From assembly GCF_021440195.1 (NCBI RefSeq), contig NZ_JAJTSZ010000002.1:806001-870000 (forward strand): DNA of 64,000 bases, read 5' to 3'. Position numbers and translations under genes: made by a program. The notes under the pieces were generated by a model. That model was not told the DNA's origin and did not search any database. It was given only the letters and a program-made list of their open reading frames with translations. Source of the DNA: Dyadobacter sp. CY356. Its GTDB lineage: Bacteria; Bacteroidota; Bacteroidia; Cytophagales; Spirosomataceae. The first letter of the stretch is position 1; every line of letters begins with the position of its first letter. Positions 45,310 to 55,141 of the stretch are shown in pieces.

Positions 45310-45941
45310 CTCAGCAATGCAGGATCCTGAATCTGCTCCAATAATGCATATTTTTTGATCCAGTCAATGACCGTATCGAGCCCCTGAAGGCTCATTAGAT
45401 TGGTAAAAACAAAGGGCTGTCCATTTCTCATTTTTCTTGAATCACGCTCCATGACTTCCAGGTTTGCATGTACATAGGGTGCCAGATCGATTTTGTTTAT
45501 AACCAATAAATCACTTCTGGTAATACCGGGACCGCCTTTTCTGGGAATTTTATCTCCTTCAGCCACATCTATTACAAAAATGCTGACATCGGCCAGATCA
45601 GGACTAAAAGTTGCAGACAAATTATCCCCGCCACTTTCAATAAAAATTATCTCAATATCCGGAAAACGGCCTGCCATTTCTTCAACCGCTTCCAGATTCA
45701 TGCTTGCATCTTCGCGAATGGCCGTGTGGGGACAACCGCCGGTTTCTACGCCAATAATTCTGTCTTCCGGCAAAAGACTATTTTGTGTCAAAAATGCTGC
45801 ATCCTCTTTTGTGTAAATGTCATTGGTAATGACACCCACGCTATAAATGGCCGCCATTTGACGCGTAAGCCTTTCTATCAAAGCCGTTTTCCCCGAACCT
45901 ACCGGGCCTGCCACACCAATTTTTATGTAACTTCTTTCCAT
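45306..45941 (-). CDS. ureG: Urease accessory GTPase UreG
   Basis: A 211-residue GTPase that powers nickel delivery to urease. The P-loop is GPVGSGKT at residues 11-18. Also visible are the metal-site motif ETGGCPHT (Cys-Pro-His, about residue 67), ESGGDNL, and the base-recognition NKIDLAP. It overlaps ureD. Confidence 0.97.
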   Translation of the reverse strand: MERSYIKIGVAGPVGSGKTALIERLTRQMAAIYSVGVITNDIYTKEDAAFLTQNSLLPEDRIIGVETGGCPHTAIREDASMNLEAVEEMAGRFPDIEIIFIESGGDNLSATFSPDLADVSIFVIDVAEGDKIPRKGGPGITRSDLLVINKIDLAPYVHANLEVMERDSRKMRNGQPFVFTNLMSLQGLDTVIDWIKKYALLEQIQDPALLR

Positions 45942-46007
45942 CCTAATTTAATGTTTTATGGCTTACTGACCGTTTGAGTAAAATCAAGCCTATTATTTCT
46001 AAAAAAC

Positions 46008-46694
46008 TTATGACATGTAAAGTCTTGAATATAAACTTTCATGCTGAATACATCTTATATCGAATCCCGGACAGCATAAGCCTAAAAGATCTCTGTCGGG
46101 CTGCATCGACTCTTCAACCAGATGATCAATCACAGGTAGAAACGAAAATAATAATTGCTGCCCGTCCTGCTGCCCCAAAGGAATAAGCTTTACGCTGTTT
46201 GTGATGAAACCAACCGTGGTGTTATAGAAAAATCCTGTCAGCATTTGTTTTTTGTCAATTTGTAAAGACTTGGCATACAAGCCGAAAAGAATACAATAAT
46301 GCCCTGATACGGTTTTTGATTTAATGGCATCCAAATACTTTTCAGTGATTTCACTGCTGCATAAAGGCTGAAAGATTTTCGTCAGACGGTTACCTAATTT
46401 CTGGCTTGCTTCACGCATTTCTCTCGGTAATTTTAGCGCGCTGCATTCCTGATCCAGTGATAACAGCTGCTGAAAATCATGATTAACGCCTGCATCATAT
46501 GCAAGTGAAGCAAATGCCGCATCGGTATATTTGAAGTTTTTAGTTAGCATTTGCATAATAAATTCCTGAGCTGTTTCCAGATTTTTCACCATACCCTTTT
46601 GTACATACGTTTCTAGTCCTGAAGAATGCGCGTAGCCTCCTATGGGAAGTGTCGGGTCGCTAAGCTGTAATAAATTGAGAAGCTGAAGATTCAT
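46008..46694 (-). CDS. ureF: Urease accessory protein UreF
   Basis: A 228-residue all-helical accessory protein, recognised by LLQLSDPTLPIGGYAHSSGLETYVQ at the N-terminus. It bridges UreD and UreG in the activation complex. It is 66 bases upstream of ureG in the operon. Confidence 0.93.
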   Translation of the reverse strand: MNLQLLNLLQLSDPTLPIGGYAHSSGLETYVQKGMVKNLETAQEFIMQMLTKNFKYTDAAFASLAYDAGVNHDFQQLLSLDQECSALKLPREMREASQKLGNRLTKIFQPLCSSEITEKYLDAIKSKTVSGHYCILFGLYAKSLQIDKKQMLTGFFYNTTVGFITNSVKLIPLGQQDGQQLLFSFLPVIDHLVEESMQPDRDLLGLCCPGFDIRCIQHESLYSRLYMS

Positions 46695-46759
46695 AGTACG
46701 AACAGAAAACTTGGACTGGCACCATCTATTTCATATTTCACCTATATTTTTCATTGTCT

Positions 46760-47257
46760 CTACGTGGTCAGCTGCATAATTTTAGAAAATAAACTGGTGC
46801 TACTTTGATCTCCGTGTGGTGATACCGTCGTTTTTAAAGGCTGCAAAAGTCTGCGATCTTCACGCAAAATCTGATAACCCTGTGCTGTTAAAAGTCTGAA
46901 TAAAGGCGCTTCGTAAGGCACCAGCAAACTGTCATTTTCGAAAAACAACGGTAAATGTTTATTCCCGATCTCATAACACAGCGAGGCGGTTTCGAAGATG
47001 GTCTTTGGTTTTACAACGATACAATCACAGGGCAGAATTTCAGCGGCGATGATCATAAATTCATCATGATATAACACATCTCCCTGGGTAATTTCCGGCG
47101 ACTCGCTTAGAAATTTTATGGCTATCTCTTTTCCTGAACGTGTTTTTTTATGCTGAATTCTTTTCCGGGTTTCATACCAATGCATTTCAAGCCAGTCAAT
47201 ATGCCTGCCTGCGACTTCGAAAGTGCTAATGTTCCCAAGCTTCTCTTTTATGATCAT
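46760..47257 (-). CDS. ureE: Urease accessory metallochaperone UreE
   Basis: A 165-residue UreE that carries nickel to the activation complex. It has the two-domain form with a nickel-binding part in the second half; the histidine-rich C-terminal tail of some UreE proteins is absent (only one His after residue 140). It lies between ureC and ureF, 21 bases after ureC. Confidence 0.88.
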   Translation of the reverse strand: MIIKEKLGNISTFEVAGRHIDWLEMHWYETRKRIQHKKTRSGKEIAIKFLSESPEITQGDVLYHDEFMIIAAEILPCDCIVVKPKTIFETASLCYEIGNKHLPLFFENDSLLVPYEAPLFRLLTAQGYQILREDRRLLQPLKTTVSPHGDQSSTSLFSKIMQLTT

Positions 47258-47278
47258 GATGAAACAGGAATATTTGTT

Positions 47279-49012
47279 CTAAAACAAAAAATAACGCTGG
47301 GCCAATGAAGCAACTGCAATCGGCTCACAGGTAATATGCATGCCATCCACTCTTACTTCATAATTTTCCGGATTCACGTCAATTTGCGGCGTGGCATCGT
47401 TATGGATCAAATCCTTTTTGGAAATATTACGGCAGTTTTTTACCGGTAAAATCATTTTTTGCAAACCATACTGCTGCACCACATTTCTATCCAGAGATAG
47501 TTGGGAGACAAAAGTGACACAGGTATTAAACAGCGCTTTGCCATAGGCACCAAACATGTGGCGATAAATTACAGGTTGCGGCGTCGGGATCGATGCATTG
47601 GGATCTCCCATCCGACTGCCAATGATCATACCGCCCTTTATTATCATTTCTGGTTTAACACCAAAAAAAGCAGGTTTCCATAAAACCAGATCGGCCAGTT
47701 TTCCTGTTTCAATGGAACCTACGTGTTCCGAAATCCCATGGGTAATGGCCGGGTTGATGGTATATTTCGCCACATATCGTTTAGCTCTGAAATTATCATT
47801 TTTGTTAGGTTTATCTTCCGGTAAAAATCCTCTTTGTTTTTTCATTTTGTCTGCCGTCTGCCAGGTTCGGATAATGACTTCACTGACCCGGCCCATCGCC
47901 TGAGAATCGGAGCTCATCATACTAAAAACACCTAAATCATGTAAAATATCCTCGGCTGCGATGGTTTCCGGACGGATCCGGGAATCGGCAAAAGCCACAT
48001 CTTCCGGAACGGATTTATCAAGGTGGTGACAAACCATCAGCATATCCAGATGTTCATCAATGGTATTGATCGTGAACGGACGCGTCGGATTGGTTGATGA
48101 GGGCAAAATATGTGGATACATCGCCGCCTTTATAATATCCGGGGCATGTCCCCCACCCGCTCCTTCGGTATGATAGGTGTGAATGACCCGGCCATCAATA
48201 GCAGCCATAGTAGATTCCAGAAAACCGGATTCGTTTAGTGTGTCTGTGTGTATAGCGACCTGAATATCAAATTGATCAGCCATTTTTAAAGAGGCGTCGA
48301 TCACAGCCGGTGTAGCTCCCCAGTCTTCGTGGATTTTAAGACCAATAACACCTGCTTCAATTTGCTCCTCCAAGGGTGCCAGCGAGGCGCAATTCCCCTT
48401 ACCCAAAAAGCCCAGGTTCACAGGAAATGCCTCCGCCGATTCCAGCATTTTCCTGATATTCCAGGCACCTGGCGTCACCGTTGTTGCATTCGTGCCATCG
48501 GCCGGACCTGTACCGCCTCCGATCATGGTAGTGATTCCGCTAAAAAGTGCGTGGTCAATTTGTTGCGGACAAATAAAATGAATGTGCGTATCAATCCCGC
48601 CCGCAGTTGCAATCAAACCTGCGCCACCGTGTACTTCTGTGGCTGCCCCAATGATCATTCCGGGTGTGATATCGTCAGTTGTATCAGGGTTTCCAGCTTT
48701 TCCAACACCGGATATTTTCCCATCTCTGATGCCAATATCAGCCTTGACAATTCCCCAATGGTCGATGATCATCACACTGGTTATGACAAAATCCAGTACG
48801 CCCTCATCCCGTGTAGCTCTGGCCGATTGCGCCATTCCGTCACGGATCGTTTTTCCTCCGCCAAACTTGGATTCTTCTCCATAACCCGACTCGCCTACGC
48901 AAAGGTCTTTCTCAATTTCTATGATCAGATCTGTATCGGCCAGCCTTATTTTATCTCCAACCGTTGGCCCATACATGTTGGCATATTTAATGCGGTTTAT
49001 TGACAAGCTCAT
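47279..49012 (-). CDS. ureC: Urease alpha subunit UreC
   Basis: Catalytic subunit of nickel urease, 577 residues, which splits urea to ammonia and carbamate. All active-site parts are present: nickel ligands in [14 protein letters not shown] (His143 and His145), the carbamylated Lys226 in [19 protein letters not shown], the catalytic histidine in [13 protein letters not shown], and [11 protein letters not shown]. It overlaps the ureB stop by four bases. With separate ureA and ureB it has the three-subunit bacterial layout. Confidence 0.98.
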   Translation of the reverse strand: MSLSINRIKYANMYGPTVGDKIRLADTDLIIEIEKDLCVGESGYGEESKFGGGKTIRDGMAQSARATRDEGVLDFVITSVMIIDHWGIVKADIGIRDGKISGVGKAGNPDTTDDITPGMIIGAATEVHGGAGLIATAGGIDTHIHFICPQQIDHALFSGITTMIGGGTGPADGTNATTVTPGAWNIRKMLESAEAFPVNLGFLGKGNCASLAPLEEQIEAGVIGLKIHEDWGATPAVIDASLKMADQFDIQVAIHTDTLNESGFLESTMAAIDGRVIHTYHTEGAGGGHAPDIIKAAMYPHILPSSTNPTRPFTINTIDEHLDMLMVCHHLDKSVPEDVAFADSRIRPETIAAEDILHDLGVFSMMSSDSQAMGRVSEVIIRTWQTADKMKKQRGFLPEDKPNKNDNFRAKRYVAKYTINPAITHGISEHVGSIETGKLADLVLWKPAFFGVKPEMIIKGGMIIGSRMGDPNASIPTPQPVIYRHMFGAYGKALFNTCVTFVSQLSLDRNVVQQYGLQKMILPVKNCRNISKKDLIHNDATPQIDVNPENYEVRVDGMHITCEPIAVASLAQRYFLF

Positions 49013-49377
49013 GATTTCACATTTTTATAATTTGAGAGATCTGCCTTTTTTACCGCACTTTCTTTACTATCTGACAAATCGCCGTCTACAAGATTATTGA
49101 ATCCGTATATCTTTCCACTACCTCCAAAAACTACTAAAACAACATCCTTTTCCTCTCCTGGCTCAAAGCGGACTGCCGTTCCAGCGGCAATGTTCAACCG
49201 CATACCGAAGGCCTTTTCCCGGTCAAAAAGAAGTGATTTATTGATCTCAAAAAAATGAAAATGCGAGCCTACCTGAACGGGCCTGTCACCGGTGTTGACC
49301 ACAGTAACAGATTCGGTCCTTTTTCCGGTGTTGGCAATAATATCACCCTTACCCAAAATATATTCTCCTGGTATCAT
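49009..49377 (-). CDS. ureB: Urease beta subunit UreB
   Basis: A 122-residue structural subunit ([19 protein letters not shown] at the start; [18 protein letters not shown] in the core). I start at the ATG at 49377, four bases after ureA ends, since the longer frame runs into ureA. The C-terminal tail of about 20 residues after FNNLVDG is charged and variable. Confidence 0.95.
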   Translation of the reverse strand: MIPGEYILGKGDIIANTGKRTESVTVVNTGDRPVQVGSHFHFFEINKSLLFDREKAFGMRLNIAAGTAVRFEPGEEKDVVLVVFGGSGKIYGFNNLVDGDLSDSKESAVKKADLSNYKNVKS

Positions 49378-49381
49378 GGTT

Positions 49382-49684
49382 TTAGCGGATAGGATTATGG
49401 ACTGTAACCAGTTTTGTTCCGTCTGGAAATGTTGCTTCAATCTGGATGTCATGAATCATTTCAGCTACACCATCCATCACATCTTCCCGATACAAAATCG
49501 CGGCACCGTACTGCATCAGTTCAGCTACCGACTTCCCATCTCTGGCGGCTTCCTGTAAACGGCTGCTTATTAGCGCAATTGATTCGGGATAGTTGAGTTT
49601 TAAACCGCGCGCTTTACGTTTTTCTGCCAGCTCACCAGCCAGAAATAGTAGTAGTTTTTCCTGCTCCCGGGGAGATAGATGCAT
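49382..49684 (-). CDS. ureA: Urease gamma subunit UreA
   Basis: A 100-residue gamma subunit of urease: [32 protein letters not shown] and [11 protein letters not shown] at the end. First gene of the ureABCEFGD operon; the promoter region before it carries a strong inverted repeat of the TACGTA type. Confidence 0.97.
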   Translation of the reverse strand: MHLSPREQEKLLLFLAGELAEKRKARGLKLNYPESIALISSRLQEAARDGKSVAELMQYGAAILYREDVMDGVAEMIHDIQIEATFPDGTKLVTVHNPIR

Positions 49685-49709
49685 CAGAATTCAGCTTTTG
49701 GATTAACTT

Positions 49710-49752
49710 TTATATTTACGTACCTAAGTACTAATTACGTACGTAAATATAA
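49710..49752 (-). promoter_or_regulatory. Operator of the urease operon
   Basis: A perfect 14-base inverted repeat (49710-49723 with 49739-49752, 15-base spacer) built on TACGTA, and one exact TACGTAnGTA site (49736-49745). It lies 25-70 bases before the ureA ATG. The same decamer precedes urtA, the sensor kinase and the porin gene. Confidence 0.75.
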
Positions 49753-49788
49753 CAATCAAACTGAACTAAAAAAACATTTTTTTAAGTT

Positions 49789-50451
49789 TTATGCCAATAG
49801 AGAATAAGCCCGTGCATTTTCAACAGCCTCTTCAATGGTACTGACCTGGAATTTTCTTAAAATATTAAGTCTGTGTGCTTCTATGGTTCTGATACTTATT
49901 CCAAGAGATTCAGCAATTTCCTTGTTTGTTACGCCCTGATCTATCATCCTGATAATCTGCTGCTCACGTTTGGAAAGTGAGGTTTCTGCCAATGGAGCCG
50001 TTATTGATTCAGGAGAAGTATGTCTTTGTTCATGGTATTTACGGACCAGGGTGTCAGTAACATCACCGATAAAATAAAACTGACCATTATGCACTGTACG
50101 GATTGCGTGCAAAAAAATCTTGTTACTGGTATCCTTTAAAATATAACCGCTGGCACCCATATCAAGTGCTGTAAGTACATAATCCGGATTGTCAAACAAA
50201 CTAAAAAACAGCAGTCTGGCTTTGGAATTATCTTTTAAAACAGATTTTCCTGTATCGAGTCCGCTGATTCCGGGCATACGGATATCCATGATAATAACAT
50301 CTACTGCTATTTTTGACAGCATTTCTATCGCGTCTTCGCCCGTGGCAGCTTCACCTGCCACTTCCATATCCGGTTCATTGTTAATAAGTTGTTTTAATCC
50401 ATTGCGAAAAATCTCATGATCATCGACGAGGAATACGGCTATTTTTTTCAT
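49789..50451 (-). CDS. NarL/FixJ-type response regulator of the urea locus
   Basis: A 220-residue regulator starting at the ATG at 50451: receiver with FLVDDHEIF and phosphoacceptor Asp56 in IIMDIRMPG, and a C-terminal LuxR-type helix-turn-helix (LSKREQQIIRMIDQGVTNKEI, SIRTIEAHRLNIL). It follows its kinase gene directly, with the kinase stop at 50480. It lies between the urease operon and the urea transporter genes, so it is the best candidate to bind the TACGTAnGTA sites. Confidence 0.93.
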   Translation of the reverse strand: MKKIAVFLVDDHEIFRNGLKQLINNEPDMEVAGEAATGEDAIEMLSKIAVDVIIMDIRMPGISGLDTGKSVLKDNSKARLLFFSLFDNPDYVLTALDMGASGYILKDTSNKIFLHAIRTVHNGQFYFIGDVTDTLVRKYHEQRHTSPESITAPLAETSLSKREQQIIRMIDQGVTNKEIAESLGISIRTIEAHRLNILRKFQVSTIEEAVENARAYSLLA

Positions 50452-50479
50452 AAAAAAAGTTTTGCTGATGAGTAATAAG

Positions 50480-52318
50480 TCAGGATTTATGTTTCCCCAA
50501 AGGTAATTCCAGCTGAACCGCGGTACCATGGCCTGGCTCCGAGCTGATACTGATCGTTCCATTCAGCAGATCAGATCGTTCTTTCATACCTCTGAGACCA
50601 TGCGCTTTCGGGAATTTTTCTCTTGAATAAATATATTGATTGTCAAAATAAAAACCTTTCCCGTTATCCTGAATGATCATATTCAAGAACTCTGCATTGC
50701 TATCCACATGCACTTCTATGATCGTTGCCTGCGAGTGTTTGATCGCATTATTAAGTGCTTCCTGCAAAATCCGGAAAACACCGATTTCAATTTCCCTGGG
50801 AAGGGTTTCATTCCTGATATTTTCTTCCAGATGAAAAGTAACAGCACCAGCCGTTTCCCGGCACATCTTTACCAGCTCCCGAATTGCTGAGCGAAGGCCA
50901 AAATCTTCCAGAACACTTGGAAGCAGATCAGCACAAATCCTTTTGGTTTCAAATATTATCCCGGCCAGAAGCTCATTAACCTTTTGAATTTCAGGATCTT
51001 TATGCTCCATCCTGTCATCCACCTGTTCAAGTTTCATTCGAAGACTTGTCAGCATTTGACCAATGCCATCATGAATTTCAGCCGCCACCCGCTCGCGCTC
51101 TTTTTCTTGTCCGGTAATGATTGAAAAGGAACGGATATGCTGCTCAGTTTCCTGTCTGCGCATTTTTTCTTCGGTCAGAAGCCAGAGCTGCTTTTCTGTA
51201 TTTTTCCTTTTAGTTATATCATTGCTTACGACAAGATATTGATAAACACTTCCTGTGTTATCAATAATTGGCATCATGGTTACGTCGAGCCAAAAACCTG
51301 CTCCATCAGAAGCAGTATCAAAAACTTCTCCCTGCCAAACTTCTGTTTTGCGGTGCTTGTCGCGGATGTGATTATATACAATGCTTTCTTCTCCTCCCAG
51401 ATTATTGTAAAACAGTGGACGGTTGAGAAGCTCCGATAAACTGTATTTTGTTACATGACAATACTTATCATTGGCATAAATAATGTTTCCGTCCCTGTCC
51501 GTTTTGACAAGATAAGTTGCTTTTTCCAGTGCAAAGTTTGTTTCCCGTAGTTCCTTATGTGATTTTTCAATGGACTTATTGCTTTCCTGAAGCTGTTGTG
51601 CCAGCGTTTTCGCATGGTTTTCTGAATCGATCAAACCGGTCATCGTTTGCCTGATTCTTACAGAAAGTGGAAAAAAGATGAGTCCGGCTTCTAAAAGCAA
51701 TGTAAATAACACGACGCCCAAAAGAATGTATTCGATCTCTTTTAGCGTACGTACCTTTTGCCGCCAGAAACGGTCATAATCAAAAACGATAAGCTCCATC
51801 CCCAAAAGATATGACTTTTCGTATTCCAGAATTTTTTTCACGTAAGGCTTCACTGTCACCGAATCGGCTTGTTTATTTTTATCCATGGCTGCCACCATAT
51901 TATTAGCAGCCATCAGGATTTCCTGATACGGTTCTTTCACCATATCGTACATCATTGCGATTTCCTTTCGATTGTTTGGAGGAAGGTTCAGGAAAGAATT
52001 GCCTCCGATCAAAGCCTGATGTGCTTTTTGCCACTGCTTTAAGGTATTGACAAATTCTTTCCGGTTGGACTCCAAATCACGTCCGGATTCTATTAAAAGA
52101 GCTGTTTTGCTAAGCGTTTGACTATATGTCCGAAGCCGGCCGGCATAATTGATAATATGAGAATCATCCCGTTGAGCAGTCAGATATCTCTGGATCAGAA
52201 TTTGGCTAAGTATGGAAATTACGGCAACAATTAAAAGAGCGGAAACATACAGCCACGTAAAGTATAGAAAGGTTTTTCTTTCCTGCGTTTCATCTTTGAC
52301 GGGCTCCCTTCTAAACAT
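50480..52318 (-). CDS. NarX-like sensor histidine kinase of the urea locus
   Basis: A 612-residue membrane kinase. The first helix (about residues 20-42) is followed by IINYAGRLRTYSQTLSKTALL, close to the P-box of NarX/NarQ and the PilJ-type nitrate-sensing helical domain (I-N-x-A-G-x-x-R-M-x-S-Q). Next come a helical periplasmic domain to about residue 195, a second helix (197-222), a coiled coil, a PAS domain (about 265-380), and a HisKA_3 domain with His416 in AAEIHDGIGQ. The HATPase domain ends with DNGKGF and GLRGMKERSDLL. The ligand is probably a small nitrogen compound. Confidence 0.88.
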   Translation of the reverse strand: MFRREPVKDETQERKTFLYFTWLYVSALLIVAVISILSQILIQRYLTAQRDDSHIINYAGRLRTYSQTLSKTALLIESGRDLESNRKEFVNTLKQWQKAHQALIGGNSFLNLPPNNRKEIAMMYDMVKEPYQEILMAANNMVAAMDKNKQADSVTVKPYVKKILEYEKSYLLGMELIVFDYDRFWRQKVRTLKEIEYILLGVVLFTLLLEAGLIFFPLSVRIRQTMTGLIDSENHAKTLAQQLQESNKSIEKSHKELRETNFALEKATYLVKTDRDGNIIYANDKYCHVTKYSLSELLNRPLFYNNLGGEESIVYNHIRDKHRKTEVWQGEVFDTASDGAGFWLDVTMMPIIDNTGSVYQYLVVSNDITKRKNTEKQLWLLTEEKMRRQETEQHIRSFSIITGQEKERERVAAEIHDGIGQMLTSLRMKLEQVDDRMEHKDPEIQKVNELLAGIIFETKRICADLLPSVLEDFGLRSAIRELVKMCRETAGAVTFHLEENIRNETLPREIEIGVFRILQEALNNAIKHSQATIIEVHVDSNAEFLNMIIQDNGKGFYFDNQYIYSREKFPKAHGLRGMKERSDLLNGTISISSEPGHGTAVQLELPLGKHKS

Positions 52319-52369
52319 GATCCTGATCGTTAGATTATATATTTTGTTGTGGCAAACCTGTAAAATCGT

Positions 52370-52401
52370 TTATACCTACGTGTAAATATACGTAGGTATA
52401 A
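52370..52401 (-). promoter_or_regulatory. Operator of the sensor-kinase operon
   Basis: A perfect 12-base inverted repeat (TTATACCTACGT at 52370-52381 and its complement at 52390-52401, eight-base spacer), containing TACGTAGGTA at 52389-52398. A further TACGTA lies at 52448-52453. It is about 50 bases upstream of the kinase ATG, so the system probably regulates itself. Confidence 0.7.
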
Positions 52402-52470
52402 GAGCGAAAACATAAATTTTCAGACTAATAAATCAAAAGAAAGTGTGTACGTAATTATTAAAAGAAATTG

Positions 52471-53181
52471 TTAGAGAGAAATGTGATTTTGAAGTTCTTC
52501 CATACTCATTTGATCCGCACTACCCTGGGAAACTACTGCACCACGATTCATGAAATAAAAATAGTCGGTAACAGGTCTGGCAAAATCTATTTTTTGTTCA
52601 ACCAATAAAACAGAAATTCCCTGTTCCTTCGCAAGTTTTTTCAGGATGTGACCAATTTCCTGAGAAATCGATGGCTGAATTCCTTCTGTGGGCTCATCTA
52701 AAAGTAATAAGGAAGGTCTGCCCGTCAGTGCCCTGGCGATAGCCAGCTGTTGCTGCTGCCCACCGCTCAAATTTCCGCCAAGCCGGTTTCTGAAATCTTT
52801 CAGGATTGGGAACATAGCATAGATCTCATCCTCAGGAATTTTTGCTTTTCTATCACTCAAAGCCTCCAATCCCAGTTTGAGATTTTCATAAACCGTAAGT
52901 TTTGGAATAATTTCTCTTCCCTGAGGCACGTAGGCAATGCCTAATCTTGATTTTTTAAAGGCTGGCAGATTTGTCACATCCTCATCTTTATACTCAATCA
53001 TACCAGATTTGGGAGGTACCAGACCCATAATTGTTTTCAATAACGTAGTTTTCCCGACACCATTTCGCCCCATAACGGTGGTTACTGTACCTTTTTTAAC
53101 TTCCAGGGAAGTTCCCCATAAAATAGTACTTTGCCCGTAAGCAGAGCTCAGCGAATTGATTTTTAATATGGATTGACTCAT
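52471..53181 (-). CDS. urtE: Urea ABC transporter ATP-binding protein UrtE
   Basis: A 236-residue ATPase: Walker A GRNGVGKTTL, signature LSGGQQQQLAIARA, Walker B LLLLDEPTEG. Similar to LivF-type subunits, and its place after urtD in the order urtABCDE identifies it. It starts three bases after the urtD stop. Confidence 0.93.
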   Translation of the reverse strand: MSQSILKINSLSSAYGQSTILWGTSLEVKKGTVTTVMGRNGVGKTTLLKTIMGLVPPKSGMIEYKDEDVTNLPAFKKSRLGIAYVPQGREIIPKLTVYENLKLGLEALSDRKAKIPEDEIYAMFPILKDFRNRLGGNLSGGQQQQLAIARALTGRPSLLLLDEPTEGIQPSISQEIGHILKKLAKEQGISVLLVEQKIDFARPVTDYFYFMNRGAVVSQGSADQMSMEELQNHISL

Positions 53182-53184
53182 GGT

Positions 53185-53940
53185 TCAGAAATTTTCAAGT
53201 TGTACATTGGCCCTGCCTAAATAACTGTCAATCACACGCTGATCATTTCGAACCTGTGCAAACGAACCTTCAACCAGCAATTTCCCTCTCACCAAAACAG
53301 TGACCAGATCGTTTGCTATCTGCTCCACAAATTTCATATCATGCTCGATGACGATAATGCCATGGTGTTTTGACAATTCTAACAAAAGCTCGCCTGTTTT
53401 TTCTGTTTCTTCGTCCGACATACCGGCAGCCGGTTCATCGATCAGCATTAATTTGGGATCCTGTAACACGACAATCGCTATTTCCAGCCATTGTTTTTGT
53501 CCATGTGAAAGTTCACCGGCAATTTTTTTCAGCTCCCTTTCAAGTCCTACTTTCAGAGCAACCTGCCTGATTCTTACATCAATTTCTTCTGTTGGTTTGA
53601 AAAAAAGCGAGGCAAAAATGCTTTTCTTCATTTTGAAAGCCAATAGCAAATTGTCGTATACCGTAAGGCTGGGAAAGACGGAAGGTTTTTGAAATTTTCG
53701 TCCAATACCAAGATTGGCTATTTCAACTTCTGTTTTACCAAGAACCGGAATATCGTTATACAAAACTTCGCCGGAATCAGGTTTTGTTTTTCCGCAGAGA
53801 ATATCAAGAAAAGTTGATTTACCTGCTCCGTTTGGGCCAATGATCACCCGAAGTTCTTTGTCGTTTAATTCAAAATGGCTCAGATCCAGGGCATGCACAC
53901 CACCAAAGGAAACTGAAAGTTCATTCACTGTAAGTAGCAT
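53185..53940 (-). CDS. urtD: Urea ABC transporter ATP-binding protein UrtD
   Basis: A 251-residue ATPase: Walker A GPNGAGKSTF, signature LSHGQKQWLEIA and LMLIDEPAAGM. The LSHGQ signature with Trp is typical of UrtD. It is followed by urtE and preceded by urtC. Confidence 0.93.
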   Translation of the reverse strand: MLLTVNELSVSFGGVHALDLSHFELNDKELRVIIGPNGAGKSTFLDILCGKTKPDSGEVLYNDIPVLGKTEVEIANLGIGRKFQKPSVFPSLTVYDNLLLAFKMKKSIFASLFFKPTEEIDVRIRQVALKVGLERELKKIAGELSHGQKQWLEIAIVVLQDPKLMLIDEPAAGMSDEETEKTGELLLELSKHHGIIVIEHDMKFVEQIANDLVTVLVRGKLLVEGSFAQVRNDQRVIDSYLGRANVQLENF

Positions 53941-53989
53941 CTGTTTAACAGTTTAAATTCTTGATAGGATTATTAGATATTACATAGTT

Positions 53990-55087
53990 TCAAACAACCT
54001 GTTGCTCAGCAACTTCCTTGATTGAACTTTTCCTTTTACCAATTCCGCCGCTTATCTTTTCAATCATCCCTAAAAATCCTTTGTCAAAATAAAGCACCGT
54101 TATCACAAACAAGAAACCGAGAATGAACAGCCACGAATCCGGGAAAAGACTAGTGCAGATACTATACAGAAAATTTACCACCAAAGCACCAAGCACAGCA
54201 CCTTTTAATTTACCTCTTCCTCCCAGTGCAACCCACATCACCATCTCAACCGAAGCTCTCACATCCATTCTTCCGGGTGTAATGATTCCAGTCTGGGGCG
54301 CGTAAAGCATTCCTGCAAAAGCGGCCAGTAATGCACCTGCAATAAAGATTGCGAGTTTATAATCCAGAACCCGATATGCGGTATAACTCGTTCTGGATTC
54401 ACTGTCACGGATGGCCTGTAATACTTTCCCAAATTTTGAGTCCACAAGTTTTTTGCTTAAAAAATAAGCTCCGCAAAGTCCTGCCAGCGAAATGAGGTAT
54501 AAACCGAGCTTTACGGCTGGCGATGAAAGGCTGAGCCCAAGTAACGATTTAAAATCTGTCAGCCCATTTGTGCCTCCCAGCATTGTTTCATTTCTTAAAA
54601 ACAAAAGCCACATGGCCAGTGCAAGTGCCTGTGTGATAATGGCCATGTAAACCCCTTTGATCCTGCTTCGGAAAATAAAATATCCAAAAACAAAAGCAAA
54701 AGCAGCCGGAATCAGCAAACCGAGAATTAGTGCAAGCCCAAAAGATTGAAATGGCACCCAGAAAAAGGGCAGTGAATTTACCTGGTTCCAAACCATAAAA
54801 TCTGGAATCCCGGTACCATTTGCGGAAGCACCTTTCATGACAATATGCATCGCCACGCTGTATCCGCCCAGACAAAAAAAGAAAGCCTGGCACATGGAAA
54901 GGATGCCAGTATATCCCCAGATCAGGTCAACGCCTAATGCGGCTATGGCAAAACAAAAATAGCGGCCCCACAAAGAAATGGTGTTATTGGAAACCAGACC
55001 AGTCAGATTCCCCAAAGGAAGCAGTACTGCAAAAAGCACTAAAAAGGCGAGATAAAACCTGAGATCTTTTGTTTTTTCCATGATCAT
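53990..55087 (-). CDS. urtC: Urea ABC transporter permease UrtC
   Basis: A 365-residue LivM-type permease with about nine helices; GYTGILSMCQAFFFCLGGYSVAM and GRGKLKGAVLGALVVNF are characteristic. Three near-equal start codons occur; I use the first ATG at 55087. Lies between urtB and urtD. Confidence 0.9.
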   Translation of the reverse strand: MIMEKTKDLRFYLAFLVLFAVLLPLGNLTGLVSNNTISLWGRYFCFAIAALGVDLIWGYTGILSMCQAFFFCLGGYSVAMHIVMKGASANGTGIPDFMVWNQVNSLPFFWVPFQSFGLALILGLLIPAAFAFVFGYFIFRSRIKGVYMAIITQALALAMWLLFLRNETMLGGTNGLTDFKSLLGLSLSSPAVKLGLYLISLAGLCGAYFLSKKLVDSKFGKVLQAIRDSESRTSYTAYRVLDYKLAIFIAGALLAAFAGMLYAPQTGIITPGRMDVRASVEMVMWVALGGRGKLKGAVLGALVVNFLYSICTSLFPDSWLFILGFLFVITVLYFDKGFLGMIEKISGGIGKRKSSIKEVAEQQVV

Positions 55088-55141
55088 GATCAAAAATATT
55101 GTTCAGAAATTTGATTTTTTTTTATGGCAGGATTGATTTGC

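Noticed and set aside
48329..49003. Plus-strand open frame of 224 codons antisense to ureC
   Set aside because: It lies fully inside the well-conserved ureC gene in another frame, and the product is rich in Cys, His and Ser with no domain; a codon-bias shadow.
51748..51753. TACGTA inside the kinase gene, also at 55554 and in the porin coding region
   Set aside because: These lie in coding sequence and do not extend to the full decamer in a promoter position, so they are not counted as sites.
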